DNA from: JAIEPX01 sp963725255
GTDB lineage: Bacteria > Pseudomonadota > Gammaproteobacteria > JAIEPX01
Direction: 5' to 3'
NCBI GenBank assembly: GCA_963725255.1
Contig: CAVRXV010000005.1
Location: 124,001-188,000 of the forward strand
Length of the DNA: 64,000 nt
Part shown: positions 1 through 8,676 of the stretch, one piece after another
How positions within the stretch are numbered: position 1 is the first letter of the stretch
Layout: every line of letters starts with the position of its first letter
Made by a program: the position numbers and the translations under genes
The notes under the pieces: model-generated
What the model saw: only the letters and a program-made list of their open reading frames with translations
Told to the model about the DNA's origin: nothing
Database searches by the model: none

Positions 1-2
1 TC

Positions 3-1934
3 GGTAAGCCAGATCAATTCTACGAATGGTTGGATTCAGAGGAGCTGGTTTCAGATCATTCAGTAAAGGATTTGCAAATTAATCTAAAGAATCTTGAGGC
101 ATGTGTTATAACAAGAGAGAGGCTACTGAACTGGGAAGCAATTCAAATGTATATCAGGAATAAACTCAAGGAACATGTAGAATGCGGACGCATTAAGATA
201 AGCTATAATGCAACGACAAAATATAGGGTCAAGGATGGAAGTGTGATCGTAGAATGCGACACTGGTAAGGAACATACCGAAATCAAAGCAAATTTCTTAA
301 TTAACGCTACATGGCATAATTCTGAAGGGCTTGATATTGAGGCTGGTACAATGAAAATATCGGAGCTTAATAGAACTAATAGGCTTAAGGCCATCGTTGA
401 TATTAAATTACCCAAAGATCTCAGACACATACCCTCAATGTTTTTTTGTTTTGGTGACCATTGTATGTTGTCAAATTTGGGGAATGGATTCGCTAGGATC
501 ACTTATGCACCTATAACTAATGTAGGTAATTTTGAAGGTGCTAAAGTTAGCGATGAATGTGAAATGTTGCTTCGTGGTAATTATAAAAATGAAAATATGA
601 AACTTGAAAAAATTCTACCTTATTGTGAATTTCGTGAAAAAAAACTTAAATTGTTCAGTATTCTAATGATACGTTTCTTTAATACAGATTTGAATTTAGG
701 TTATCTAAAATCTAGATTTAAGAAGCTAAAGGAAAGATTGGAGAAATTAGTACCAAAAAAAGACGGATGTACAGTTTTAAATATCGCAAGCGATAGTTTA
801 AATAAAGAATTTAAAAATCCACAAGAACTGTATATTATTAGATTTTATATTCAAACAAGATTAATACCAAAGTATATTCGTAAGAAAATAAAGAAAGGAG
901 ATTATTTTAATAAAAATGAGATTATAAGAGAATATTTTGAAGAATCTATATTAGAAGGCGTTAAAAAATATATACCTGCACTTAAAGGTAGCGAAGTAAT
1001 TAGTGTGAAATTTGGTGTTGTTAAAACCCCCGGAGGTAATATAGATCACAGTAATCCAGAAAGTAATATACACAAACGAGAATCACTTGGAATTAGTATG
1101 CATGAGGATAGCGTCTTGTCAGTAAATGCAATGAAACTCATTGATGGGCCTATAATAGGTAAGCTTGTACGAACTATAATGAATATTGAGCATATGTTAT
1201 CACAGTTTAAATCAGGTGATAATAATGCCTGGATTGGTGAAGCAAGGAAAGAACTAAAATATATTATAAATTGTCAAAATACTGATTTCGATAGATTACT
1301 GAATTTACAAGAGAAAGTTGTACAGAGAGTTAAAGTTTACAGTGAATCAACAGGTGTTATAGTGGAAGTTACACAGACACAAGATAACATTAACGACAAA
1401 AAAAATCAGCCGATATTGAGTGCAAGTAATACTTCATCTAGATTCTTTCATAAAAATGATGAATCTAAACGACGAAGTGATTATGAAGTTAAACTAGAAG
1501 AAATATGCGTGAACTTCAAAGTTTGTATAATTAGACTGATAGAATCATACGATCGTAATGAAAATTTGACGCCAGATCAAAGAAGGTTACATAGAAAGCT
1601 CCGTGAGGCCGATGCAAACTATCGTATTTTCTCGATTGCGCGCGGATATTTAGATGATTGTTTATATAATCTAGTAGAGAAGCAAGATGGAATTAGTAGA
1701 TTTTTCAAGTCCAAACTTTGGGGTAATAGTTTAGAATGGAATATTGTAAAACGAATTTGCGATATGAGTAAAAACGAAGTATATAAGCTGGATTATTATA
1801 AACTACCACCATCACCTCCAAACATTAAGACTAGATACAATATGTACAAATACGCAATTGAATGGTTAAACTATCAGGCCGAAGTAAGAGACCTTCTGGA
1901 GAATCCGCCGCAAACTATCTTCTTTAGCTATTAA
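3..1934 (+). CDS. FAD-dependent oxidoreductase-like protein, 5' end outside window
   Basis: The reading frame is open to the left edge of the window, so the true start and any N-terminal dinucleotide-binding motif lie upstream; the TTG at 30 is not a convincing start. The first visible part (about residues 1-180) resembles the middle of DAO-type FAD-dependent oxidoreductases: an alternating strand region, then 'FLINATWHN' where this fold usually has a V-N-A/T-T-W stretch, then 'FCFGDHCMLSN' and 'TYAPITNVG'. The remaining 450 residues are charged, Lys/Asn-rich and match nothing I recognise; residues near 500-600 look helical. The FAD assignment is inference from a few motifs. The size and company suggest a host-interaction protein. 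There is no clear terminator after the TAA. Confidence 0.55.
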   Translation, partial: GKPDQFYEWLDSEELVSDHSVKDLQINLKNLEACVITRERLLNWEAIQMYIRNKLKEHVECGRIKISYNATTKYRVKDGSVIVECDTGKEHTEIKANFLINATWHNSEGLDIEAGTMKISELNRTNRLKAIVDIKLPKDLRHIPSMFFCFGDHCMLSNLGNGFARITYAPITNVGNFEGAKVSDECEMLLRGNYKNENMKLEKILPYCEFREKKLKLFSILMIRFFNTDLNLGYLKSRFKKLKERLEKLVPKKDGCTVLNIASDSLNKEFKNPQELYIIRFYIQTRLIPKYIRKKIKKGDYFNKNEIIREYFEESILEGVKKYIPALKGSEVISVKFGVVKTPGGNIDHSNPESNIHKRESLGISMHEDSVLSVNAMKLIDGPIIGKLVRTIMNIEHMLSQFKSGDNNAWIGEARKELKYIINCQNTDFDRLLNLQEKVVQRVKVYSESTGVIVEVTQTQDNINDKKNQPILSASNTSSRFFHKNDESKRRSDYEVKLEEICVNFKVCIIRLIESYDRNENLTPDQRRLHRKLREADANYRIFSIARGYLDDCLYNLVEKQDGISRFFKSKLWGNSLEWNIVKRICDMSKNEVYKLDYYKLPPSPPNIKTRYNMYKYAIEWLNYQAEVRDLLENPPQTIFFSY

Positions 1935-2253
1935 GGATACACACTTATTGGAGAAACTTAGCTAGGTATCTAATAGGCACAAATTAAATAATTCTTTATA
2001 AATAAGAGTGATAAAGCCGAATTGAAGAATTGTGAGCGAAACAGGAGTGATGTGTGTCAGAATTATCAGTAATGCATCAATTGTATTCGAAGTATCGATA
2101 ATTCTATCTGCTTGAGAATACAGTTTGTAATACTCAATATACATCGTCATGTTTATAACTAAATATCAAAAACACTTACCGGGTTTATACGGCTATTATT
2201 AATCTCCTCAAAAAATATAATTCGAGATATTAATAAACTTGGGAGAGAGATTG
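1935..2253. other. AT-rich intergenic region
   Basis: This 319-bp stretch holds no convincing gene. A 62-codon open frame on the minus strand (1962-2150) has no ribosome-binding site and an unremarkable composition. The only recognisable element is the 19-bp dyad at 2178-2196, followed by a TATAAT at 2216-2221. Confidence 0.6.
2178..2196 (+). promoter_or_regulatory. 19-bp dyad, copy 1 of 3
   Basis: The sequence ACCGGGTTTATACGGCTAT carries inverted CCG...CGG arms. It ends 57 bp before the ATG of the membrane-protein gene at 2254. Closely similar 19-mers sit at the same distance before 3349 and 5447. The right arm runs into TATTAT, which could serve as a -10. No TTGACA-like -35 is placed correctly, so an activator or repressor site is plausible. 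Confidence 0.6.
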
Positions 2254-3126
2254 ATGAAAGTGTTATTTGAAGTTGATCAACAAATAGTTGATTTAGTTAA
2301 GAGTAGTCAAGGCGTATATGTTCTGGAAAGAACTGATGTTATAGAGATATATTGGATAAAAAAATCTAATAAGAAAGATAATAAATATGATGTTATGCTA
2401 TTTGAAATCGGGAAACTTAAACATTCAATACCCTGTATAAAGATAGATGAAATACAACCAAAAGAACCTAGAATGAAACTTTCTTGGTTTAAAACGGGGA
2501 AAAAATCGCTTTTTCTACCTATTTTTGCTTCACAAATTATGACAACAGCTGCGGAAACCGTAGAGAAGTTTAACTTTATTCAAGACAATCAAACATATCA
2601 ACTCAATCTAATGAGTTGTGTTTCAGGATTGGCATGTCCTTCTAGTGAGTCATTAAACAAAACGTTTAGTATAATCAAAAATAGTGTAATTAGTTTTTGT
2701 AATGCTACAGCTACATATGGTCCTATATCTAATGCCAATTTTAGTACTCGTATAGTTTGTCAATCACTACACTGGAAAAATAAGCTATTTACAAATAATT
2801 ATACCTATCAATTGCAGTCAAGTACAAATATATCATCAGTAATTTTAAATTGTGTTAAATCACAAATTCAACGTGAACAAGGGTGCGAATTGCCGGATTG
2901 GAGAACAGTGTTTGGAGTAATTGGCATAATGATTTTCTGCATAATCGTAGGTTGCTTACTTAATGATAAAAAGAATAAAAATAAGAGAAACTATTCTGAT
3001 AATAATGAGATAAGTTTTTTTAAAAAAACGTCGCATAGAAATAATCAAGGAAATGAAAATATTGCATTGTTACCAAGCAATGTACAATCTAGTAAAAGTA
3101 AAAGTGCTGGATGTGTTATTCTTTGA
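2254..3126 (+). CDS. Membrane protein with C-terminal CaaX-like motif
   Basis: The start is ATG 2254, behind GGGAGAGA. An in-frame TTG at 2239 lies before this ribosome-binding site and is unlikely to be used. The product is about 290 residues. A Lys-rich N-terminal part is followed by a moderately hydrophobic stretch near residues 85-105 ('SLFLPIFASQ'). Next come a Ser/Thr/Asn-rich, Cys-containing central part and one strong membrane segment near residues 230-250 ('VFGVIGIMIFCIIVGCLL'). A very basic tail follows ('NDKKNKNKRN'). The last residues are 'KSAGCVIL': Cys-aliphatic-aliphatic-Leu, the pattern recognised by eukaryotic geranylgeranyltransferase I. I do not recognise a family. A host-membrane-directed protein is an inference. 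Confidence 0.65.
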   Translation: MKVLFEVDQQIVDLVKSSQGVYVLERTDVIEIYWIKKSNKKDNKYDVMLFEIGKLKHSIPCIKIDEIQPKEPRMKLSWFKTGKKSLFLPIFASQIMTTAAETVEKFNFIQDNQTYQLNLMSCVSGLACPSSESLNKTFSIIKNSVISFCNATATYGPISNANFSTRIVCQSLHWKNKLFTNNYTYQLQSSTNISSVILNCVKSQIQREQGCELPDWRTVFGVIGIMIFCIIVGCLLNDKKNKNKRNYSDNNEISFFKKTSHRNNQGNENIALLPSNVQSSKSKSAGCVIL

Positions 3127-3273
3127 GAGTTTCGTGAATGAGGAGAATTATTTTAAATTAGTGTTACCTCATTTAAATTAGTTGAGCTATAGGTTGTCTA
3201 ATGTAATTAATAATTTTTCCTTTGGTGATAAAGAATACCCTATCAATATTATTTGATCGAATAAGGAAAAAAT

Positions 3274-3292
3274 GCCGTGTTCTTACGGCTAT
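3274..3292 (+). promoter_or_regulatory. 19-bp dyad, copy 2 of 3
   Basis: GCCGTGTTCTTACGGCTAT has inverted GCCGT/ACGGC arms around a six-base loop and is followed by TATTTTAAAA. It ends 56 bp before the ATG of the 25-codon frame at 3349, the same spacing as the other two copies. Read alone it could pass for a weak terminator of the preceding gene. The matching copies upstream of two other genes favour a promoter-proximal control site. Confidence 0.55.
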
Positions 3293-3348
3293 TTTAAAAT
3301 ATAGAAAATAAATACCCTAATTTTTTAAATAACTGTGAGGATTTTATT

Positions 3349-3426
3349 ATGAAGGAAAAATTTTATTCTAAATTAATTGATACAAGAAGTGACATTAATA
3401 TTGAAATTCAAATTTGTGGAGATTGA
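3349..3426 (+). CDS. 25-residue leader-like small protein
   Basis: A short frame starts at ATG 3349 behind TGTGAGGATTTTATT and stops at TGA 3424-3426, three bases before the ATG of the leucine-rich-repeat gene. The peptide is charged and not hydrophobic, so it is not a signal peptide. Two things support it: a Shine-Dalgarno sequence, and the 19-bp dyad lying 56 bp upstream of this start, exactly as for the genes at 2254 and 5447. The near-contact with the next gene suggests translational coupling. It could also be a degraded 5' end of a longer protein. Confidence 0.4.
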   Translation: MKEKFYSKLIDTRSDINIEIQICGD

Positions 3427-3429
3427 GCA

Positions 3430-5370
3430 ATGAAAGTGGAGTTAAATGAATATGTTCGTAATGTAAAATTATTAAGATCTGAAATTCAAAGTGTAGTCTT
3501 TGAGTCAAACTGTGCCAATGACCTCGATAAATTTATTGCGATATTAAAAAAGTATCCAAAAATATCTTATTTGAATTTTGGCATGTTCTATGATGATAGC
3601 GATGAAAAAATCGATAAAGCTCAGAAAATTGAGTCTCTTATGAATGGTATACTTAGTACCTCTGGATTCAAGGAGATAAAAATAGGATTTTCAGCATCTA
3701 CAAGTAGGTCAATGGCAGCGCTAGCTAAAGTTCTATTATCTAAATCAGAAATAAAAGTATTAGTTTTAGAGCTTTATGAACCGTGTTTAGAATCAATCAT
3801 GATACTTAAATCTGTTATTGATAAGAATCAGTCTTTTGAAAGATTAAAGTTAAAAATTAGAGGAATTAATTATAACAATATTGATGTAATGAAGATAGTG
3901 TGCGAAATTCTTGAAAAAAAATCGTGCATAAATGAATTTCATATTGATGAATGTGTTTCCATTCAAGAAACAATGTTAATACTTGCAAAGGCTATTCAAG
4001 AAAATGTAAGTATAACTCGACTATCATTTAATCGCCTAAGACTTGGAATTTCTGAGATGGTGTTAATATTGCAGATATTGAAAGTAAATAAAACTATCTT
4101 TCGTTTAGACTTGTTAAACATTACTTATACTAATGCTTCTGTACCTATTAAAGAATTTGCTGAAACGCTGTCTTCAAACACTACGTTACAGTATTTAAAC
4201 ATTAGAGGATGCAGTGAAGTGATTAAGTCCTCAATACAATATATTTCCGAAGGTTTAAGAGTGAACGTGGGCTTGGCTCGTCTTGATTTACGAGAGGGAG
4301 TGATAAAAAAAGAACAAATTGACCCTGAAGCATACTCGTTAATGATGCTGTTCATGCTGGGAGCCGCGTTTATTAATCCGAGGTCAATTCCCAATCTTAT
4401 TAATGAAGGTAAAACACAGGATGGCTCAATAGTTGATCCAGATGCTCTCAAGCCAAGAGATATTAGTATATTAGCTGATGCGATTCGTTGTAATAATCGT
4501 TTGAAACATCTGGAATTGTCATTGAGTAATCAGCAATGTGATTATGAGAATCTAATTCCGTTTTGTGAGATGCTAGATCAAAATACATCATTAACAGCAT
4601 TGAGGATAGGATTTGCTCAGATAGAATATTCGGTATTTAAAGCTTTATTGAGGCTTTTGAGTAATAAGCAATCTTTGAAAACACTTGCTTTCAACGGAAT
4701 AAATTTTTTATCGTCTGAAATTGACAATTTCAATTCATTAATTAATGATCAACTTCAGTCACGATCTAATATAGGTTATATTGATTTAAGAAATAGTTTT
4801 TTAATAAAAGTAAATGAGTCTATTAGTGGCATTAAAATTAGTCCGAATATTCAAAGGCTAGGAATTGGAGATCTCATCAACTCTGCAGAAAATCTAGAAT
4901 ATATTAAGGCGTTATTACTGAATAATCCCCAACTAATAGGGATAGACTTATACAGCGTGGGGCTTCAAGAAAATGAATTTGAGCCGTTAAGAATGATCTT
5001 AGTAAAAAATCAAGGATATATTCCATTACGATTTTCATCAATAATAAGTAGCATACTTAGTAAAGTGGAAGACGGTTCTAAATCTACTTTTCAAATTCTT
5101 CCCCCCTACTTATTGATGAGGATTTTTATGGTTTGCCTCCCAATTTTTACAATTAATACCTTTGACCCTGATAAGGAAATACAACATAAACGAAATTATA
5201 TTATTGGAATTGGGAATACTGTTAGCAATATTGTTGGCAAGAAACAGCAATCAACCTTAAAGCGTTTAACATTCTGGCGTAGTTACTCATCAATACAATG
5301 GAGAGAGGAACCTAATAATAAAAAAGAATTACAAGATAGTTCAGCAATACCAGGTTGTGTAATAAATTAA
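3430..5370 (+). CDS. Leucine-rich-repeat protein with C-terminal CaaX-like motif
   Basis: The product has 646 residues and starts at ATG 3430 behind GGAGA. From about residue 60 to 480 it shows repeated strand-helix units of roughly 28 residues: 'LKVLVLELYEP'-like strands, 'TTLQYLNIRG', 'VGLARLDLRE', 'RLKHLELSLS', 'TSLTALRIGF', 'QSLKTLAFNG' and 'SNIGYIDLRN'. The helices between them carry 'LADAIRCNN'-type sequence. This is the ribonuclease-inhibitor type of LRR, typical of eukaryotes and of bacterial effectors. The last 130 residues lack repeats and end in 'PGCVIN', a CaaX-like box. The neighbouring membrane protein ends in 'AGCVIL'. Function unknown; a protein-binding, host-prenylated effector is the best inference. 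Confidence 0.75.
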   Translation: MKVELNEYVRNVKLLRSEIQSVVFESNCANDLDKFIAILKKYPKISYLNFGMFYDDSDEKIDKAQKIESLMNGILSTSGFKEIKIGFSASTSRSMAALAKVLLSKSEIKVLVLELYEPCLESIMILKSVIDKNQSFERLKLKIRGINYNNIDVMKIVCEILEKKSCINEFHIDECVSIQETMLILAKAIQENVSITRLSFNRLRLGISEMVLILQILKVNKTIFRLDLLNITYTNASVPIKEFAETLSSNTTLQYLNIRGCSEVIKSSIQYISEGLRVNVGLARLDLREGVIKKEQIDPEAYSLMMLFMLGAAFINPRSIPNLINEGKTQDGSIVDPDALKPRDISILADAIRCNNRLKHLELSLSNQQCDYENLIPFCEMLDQNTSLTALRIGFAQIEYSVFKALLRLLSNKQSLKTLAFNGINFLSSEIDNFNSLINDQLQSRSNIGYIDLRNSFLIKVNESISGIKISPNIQRLGIGDLINSAENLEYIKALLLNNPQLIGIDLYSVGLQENEFEPLRMILVKNQGYIPLRFSSIISSILSKVEDGSKSTFQILPPYLLMRIFMVCLPIFTINTFDPDKEIQHKRNYIIGIGNTVSNIVGKKQQSTLKRLTFWRSYSSIQWREEPNNKKELQDSSAIPGCVIN

Positions 5371-5371
5371 T

Positions 5372-5390
5372 ATCGTGTAATCACGGCTAT
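5372..5390 (+). promoter_or_regulatory. 19-bp dyad, copy 3 of 3
   Basis: ATCGTGTAATCACGGCTAT has CGTG/CACG arms. It begins one base after the LRR stop codon and ends 56 bp before ATG 5447. It merges into TATAAA, a possible -10. The conserved positions shared by the three copies are CG, GT, ACGG and CTAT. Confidence 0.55.
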
Positions 5391-5446
5391 AAATAGTACA
5401 AGATTAAAATAAAATACAATTTTATCTTAATCATAGGGAAAATATT

Positions 5447-6754
5447 ATGTTATCTAAATTTCACGTATATTCACAGCATGATCTTGCTGGTCTCATAGAG
5501 TTCATGAAAACTAATGTTAGTAAGCCAAATGGGCTGAAGGATTATTTTGTCATGAATATCATGAAGTCGCTAAAAGAGAAATTGAAAGATTTGAGAAATC
5601 TAGAGAGTGATTTGTCTAAGGCAGGAATTATAGCTGATCTACCTACGCTATTGAAGCGGATTGAGGTGATTCTTAATACCAAATTAACTGATAAATCATG
5701 GGCATTTCTAACTGAATATCATGATATATTGATTACTCTTGTTAATGAGTGGCTCGGGGATAAATTAAAAGATAATTCAGTAGAATTGGATTCCTATTTG
5801 AACGAATATGCAAAAAATACAATAATGAAGTCATGGAATGATCATAAAGCTAATTCTTCAAATAATCCAGTCGTTTCTATTTTTGAATGTCAATTAATTA
5901 ACTGCATCACTTCACTTTCTGATGTATTTTCCAGCCCGAAATGTGATGAATTTAAAAAATTCTATGTCACGGAGTTAAATAATAAGAAAAAAAGACTCAT
6001 TGTTGAAGGATTATTAATTGACTGGATTCATAATCGAGATAGTATACCTAAAATTTCAAGAGCATTTGATTCAAGATTAAAAACAGTTATAATTGAATTA
6101 TATAGATCTGACAAGCTTGTTGATTATTTAAAACCTATAAAAGACATGATTGATAATAGGAATGAACTATGTCCAGCTATTCTTCACTCGAAAGGAAATG
6201 ATGATAAAGATTTTAGGGACTCTCTAGATTCTTCGATCTTAGAGTCAGATTATATTACTGTAGAAATGAGGAGGGGAATCATTAATGATATAATGGCAGA
6301 GGCAATTATCAGAGACACTCCGATATTATGTAATGAATATAATAACAATATACATCGATGGATTGACTTTAGCGTCGTATTAGATTGTGTTGTGAATGCT
6401 AAATATCCTCTGAGCAATTGTCTAAGTGAGATTATAGATTCAACCTTAAAACTAGTTAAACAAAGCATTAATCTAGATGATATAGGGGGACTTAATTTAG
6501 ATCTGGTTGTTCCTGATGTATGTAAAGCAATCAGAATGATTAAAGATTCATCTCCATTTAGACGTATTGCGAATTCAGAGGAAGAGGTACATCAATTGCG
6601 AAATCATGTTCAAATGCTAACAAGAAAAATCGATGACCTGATGCAAACTAAACAAACTATGTCTGAATCAAATACTCAGGACGATGATAATATATCATCA
6701 AAAGATAAGTCTGGTGAATTGCGGTTTTTCAACAATAACAACAATAAACAGTAA
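5447..6754 (+). CDS. Uncharacterised helical protein with C-terminal coiled coil
   Basis: The product has 435 residues and starts at ATG 5447 behind AGGGAAAATATT. It looks almost entirely helical, with no signal peptide and no membrane segment. Residues about 380-415 ('VHQLRNHVQMLTRKIDDLM') form a heptad coiled coil, followed by an acidic linker and an Asn-rich tail 'NNNNKQ'. I do not recognise a family. It shares the 19-bp upstream dyad with the two preceding genes and is closed by a strong terminator, so it belongs to the same regulatory group even though each gene appears to have its own promoter. Confidence 0.65.
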   Translation: MLSKFHVYSQHDLAGLIEFMKTNVSKPNGLKDYFVMNIMKSLKEKLKDLRNLESDLSKAGIIADLPTLLKRIEVILNTKLTDKSWAFLTEYHDILITLVNEWLGDKLKDNSVELDSYLNEYAKNTIMKSWNDHKANSSNNPVVSIFECQLINCITSLSDVFSSPKCDEFKKFYVTELNNKKKRLIVEGLLIDWIHNRDSIPKISRAFDSRLKTVIIELYRSDKLVDYLKPIKDMIDNRNELCPAILHSKGNDDKDFRDSLDSSILESDYITVEMRRGIINDIMAEAIIRDTPILCNEYNNNIHRWIDFSVVLDCVVNAKYPLSNCLSEIIDSTLKLVKQSINLDDIGGLNLDLVVPDVCKAIRMIKDSSPFRRIANSEEEVHQLRNHVQMLTRKIDDLMQTKQTMSESNTQDDDNISSKDKSGELRFFNNNNNKQ

Positions 6755-6766
6755 AATTAACATGGA

Positions 6767-6805
6767 ACTGGCTGCAGAAGCAGCCAGTAACCTTAATTTT
6801 TATTT
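6767..6805 (+). terminator. Rho-independent terminator
   Basis: ACTGGCTGC and GCAGCCAGT are perfectly complementary around an AGAA loop (6767-6788). A T-rich run, TTAATTTTTATTTTT, follows. It lies 12 bp after the stop of the coiled-coil protein and ends the first cluster. Confidence 0.8.
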
Positions 6806-7072
6806 TTATGTATCTATTATTGATTACATTATTACATTTCGATATTAGAAATTATTTTCGAAAATCAATATTTTGATCAAACTTTATAGCTTAGGTATTT
6901 TTCCCTGATTTAAATATCTATTTATTTTGATGATAATCTGAATGTTTGAAAAGGGAAAATATTGCTTATTTATTACTATATTTAATTTCAAATTCTATGG
7001 ATAGTAATTTATAGGATGATATTTTGTATTAATTGTATTTTTTTATTTCGAAAATAGCATTGGAGTTTTAAT
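6806..7072. other. Very AT-rich spacer
   Basis: About 270 bp of extremely AT-rich DNA precede the LuxR-type gene. It holds no open frame of note. Several TATAAT-like strings occur, but none is paired with a clear -35. The 19-bp dyad of the previous cluster is absent here. Confidence 0.5.
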
Positions 7073-7414
7073 ATGAAATTTGATAGAAACATCAGCATGC
7101 CGCCAGAATTAATTAAGTTTAATATCAATGGCTTCTCATCAAAAAAAATAGAAAACACGAGGGTTGCCATTAGTTTTAGTTATTATAAGCTTAATAAGAA
7201 ATATTTACTAATTACTAAACATGGAAAAATTTCTATATCTAAAAGACAGCTTGAGTGTCTCCAATGTTTGGTTGATGGATTTACAAATACAGAAACTGCA
7301 AAATTATTATTTTTATCTCCTAGGACGGTAGAATCGTATTTGGGGATTATACGTAGAAAGCTTAATTGTAAAAAAAGCATTCAGATTGTGCGAGTTCTTT
7401 TCGACATTGTTTAA
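7073..7414 (+). CDS. LuxR-family HTH transcriptional regulator, short form
   Basis: The product has 113 residues and starts at ATG 7073 behind GGAGTTTTAAT. The C-terminal 60 residues are a LuxR/NarL-type HTH: 'ISKRQLECLQCLVDGFTN' followed by 'TAKLLFLSPRTVESYL' and 'IIRRKLNCKKS', with the usual R-T-V-E recognition-helix core. Only about 50 residues precede it, too few for an autoinducer-binding or receiver domain. This is therefore a stand-alone DNA-binding module. It follows the cluster whose genes carry 19-bp dyads, a site size in the range of LuxR-type operators, so it is a candidate regulator of that cluster. That link is inference. Confidence 0.85.
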   Translation: MKFDRNISMPPELIKFNINGFSSKKIENTRVAISFSYYKLNKKYLLITKHGKISISKRQLECLQCLVDGFTNTETAKLLFLSPRTVESYLGIIRRKLNCKKSIQIVRVLFDIV

Positions 7415-7429
7415 TTGATAAGAATTCTC

Positions 7430-7458
7430 TTGAAAGTTCTCAGTATGTCCTCTATAAT
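7430..7458 (+). promoter_or_regulatory. Sigma-70-type promoter
   Basis: TTGAAA (7430-7435) and a perfect TATAAT (7453-7458) are separated by 17 bp, 30 bp upstream of the VOC gene start. This is one of the clearest vegetative promoters in the window. Confidence 0.75.
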
Positions 7459-7488
7459 GGCTCTTGCTATATTAACAAGGAGACGGCG

Positions 7489-7860
7489 ATGATTATTGAC
7501 CATATTGGACTTTCCGTGAGCAATTATGAGCGTTCCAAGGAGTTCTACACTAAAGTGTTAGCCCCATTGGGCATTGTGCTTATTATGGAACATAGCGGTT
7601 GGGCTGGTTTCGGCAGGCATGGGAAACCTGAATTATGGTTTGGAGAAGGCGAAACGCCTCAAAAGCCGATGCATATTGCTTTTGCAGCGGATGATATTGA
7701 GGCAGTCGATGCCTTTTATAAAGCGGCGATCGCTGCAGGAGCTAAGGATAATGGCCCACCGGGCATTCGAGAAATTTACCATCCACATTATTATGGTGCC
7801 TTCGTAATAGATCCTGATGGACATAATTTTGAAGCGGTGTGTCATACGGCTAAGCTTTAA
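7489..7860 (+). CDS. VOC (glyoxalase/bleomycin-resistance) family protein
   Basis: The product has 123 residues and starts at ATG 7489 behind AAGGAGACGGCG, 30 bp downstream of a strong promoter. It has the two beta-alpha-beta-beta-beta halves of the vicinal-oxygen-chelate fold: 'MIIDHIGLSVSN' with a metal-binding His at residue 5, then 'PMHIAFAADD' and 'GAFVIDPDGHNFEAVCH' with the typical D-P-D-G-H-N-x-E end. Length is normal for small VOC proteins. The substrate cannot be deduced; members include glyoxalases, dioxygenases and antibiotic-binding proteins. Confidence 0.9.
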   Translation: MIIDHIGLSVSNYERSKEFYTKVLAPLGIVLIMEHSGWAGFGRHGKPELWFGEGETPQKPMHIAFAADDIEAVDAFYKAAIAAGAKDNGPPGIREIYHPHYYGAFVIDPDGHNFEAVCHTAKL

Positions 7861-7900
7861 TAGATTTTAATTTAGTTTTTGCACTATAAGGAGATTATCG

Positions 7901-8110
7901 ATGGGTATTTTAAATGTGTTGAAGAAAACCATTTGTCATAGTATCAGAACAGTTCAACTGAAAATTATGAGTCAAATACAGCCTAGGAGTCGTGTGATTA
8001 TATTATCAAAACCTGATTCAAGAAATATTTTTAAACCTATTTTGATTCCGGTAAGATCAAGCAACACAGCAGATAGAGCTACACGCAGATCATCTTTTGT
8101 ATTAAAATGA
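7901..8110 (+). CDS. Small basic protein
   Basis: A 69-residue frame starts at ATG 7901 behind AAGGAGATTATCG, a very good ribosome-binding site, 40 bp after the VOC stop. The product is Arg/Lys/Ser-rich and has no recognisable domain. The Shine-Dalgarno sequence is the main reason to list it. The C-terminal part ('SNTADRATRRSSFVLK') looks low in complexity. It could be real or a remnant. Confidence 0.4.
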   Translation: MGILNVLKKTICHSIRTVQLKIMSQIQPRSRVIILSKPDSRNIFKPILIPVRSSNTADRATRRSSFVLK

Positions 8111-8173
8111 AAGATGGAAGTTGCTGCATAAGCGGGAACTCTAGAATAAATGTAATGGTCGAGTGTTAATGAT

Positions 8174-8641
8174 ATGGTTGTGAAAAATTGGTTTAGAGTT
8201 CCTGTTGCGATTATGATCGTAATTCGCCAAGGAGACCGAGTATTATTGGCGAAGCGAGCTAATACTGGATTTAAAGATGGGTATTTTGCATTGCCAGGTG
8301 GAAAGCATGATGGGAGTGAGACTCTGGTAGAGGGGGTGGTACGCGAGGCGGAAGAAGAATTAAACATTATGTGTTTAACACAAGATGTAGAGTTTTGTGG
8401 ATTAATTCATGCACACATGCCAGAACCTTTTAAAGAAGTGATGTATGTCATTTTTGAAATCATGAAATATGAAGGCGCTATAGTGAATAATGAACCTCAT
8501 AAATGTTCTGAAATTCAATTTTTTCCCGTCAATCAATTACCTGATATAATGACGGATGTGTCACGTCGGTGCGTTTTAAATACAGTTGCGGGTGTTCAAT
8601 ATGATGAAGTGGGTTGGGTAGAACCAGTGGATAGTGATTAA
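8174..8641 (+). CDS. Nudix hydrolase
   Basis: The product has 155 residues. The Nudix box is complete: 'GKHDGSETLVEGVVREAEEEL' fits G-x5-E-x7-R-E-U-x-E-E-x, preceded by the usual 'FALPGG'. These enzymes hydrolyse nucleoside diphosphates linked to another moiety, with Mg2+ held by the Nudix Glu residues. The 'VAIMIVIRQGDRVLLAKRA' N-terminus resembles the subfamily of small NUDIX proteins annotated as NTP pyrophosphohydrolases. The substrate is unknown. It may be co-transcribed with the VOC gene. Confidence 0.9.
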   Translation: MVVKNWFRVPVAIMIVIRQGDRVLLAKRANTGFKDGYFALPGGKHDGSETLVEGVVREAEEELNIMCLTQDVEFCGLIHAHMPEPFKEVMYVIFEIMKYEGAIVNNEPHKCSEIQFFPVNQLPDIMTDVSRRCVLNTVAGVQYDEVGWVEPVDSD

Positions 8642-8676
8642 AAATTACACGTACTCTAATTAACTGGGGAGCAAAA

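Noticed and set aside
7972..8367. 131-codon minus-strand frame
   Set aside because: It lies opposite the Nudix gene, lacks a ribosome-binding site and matches no family.
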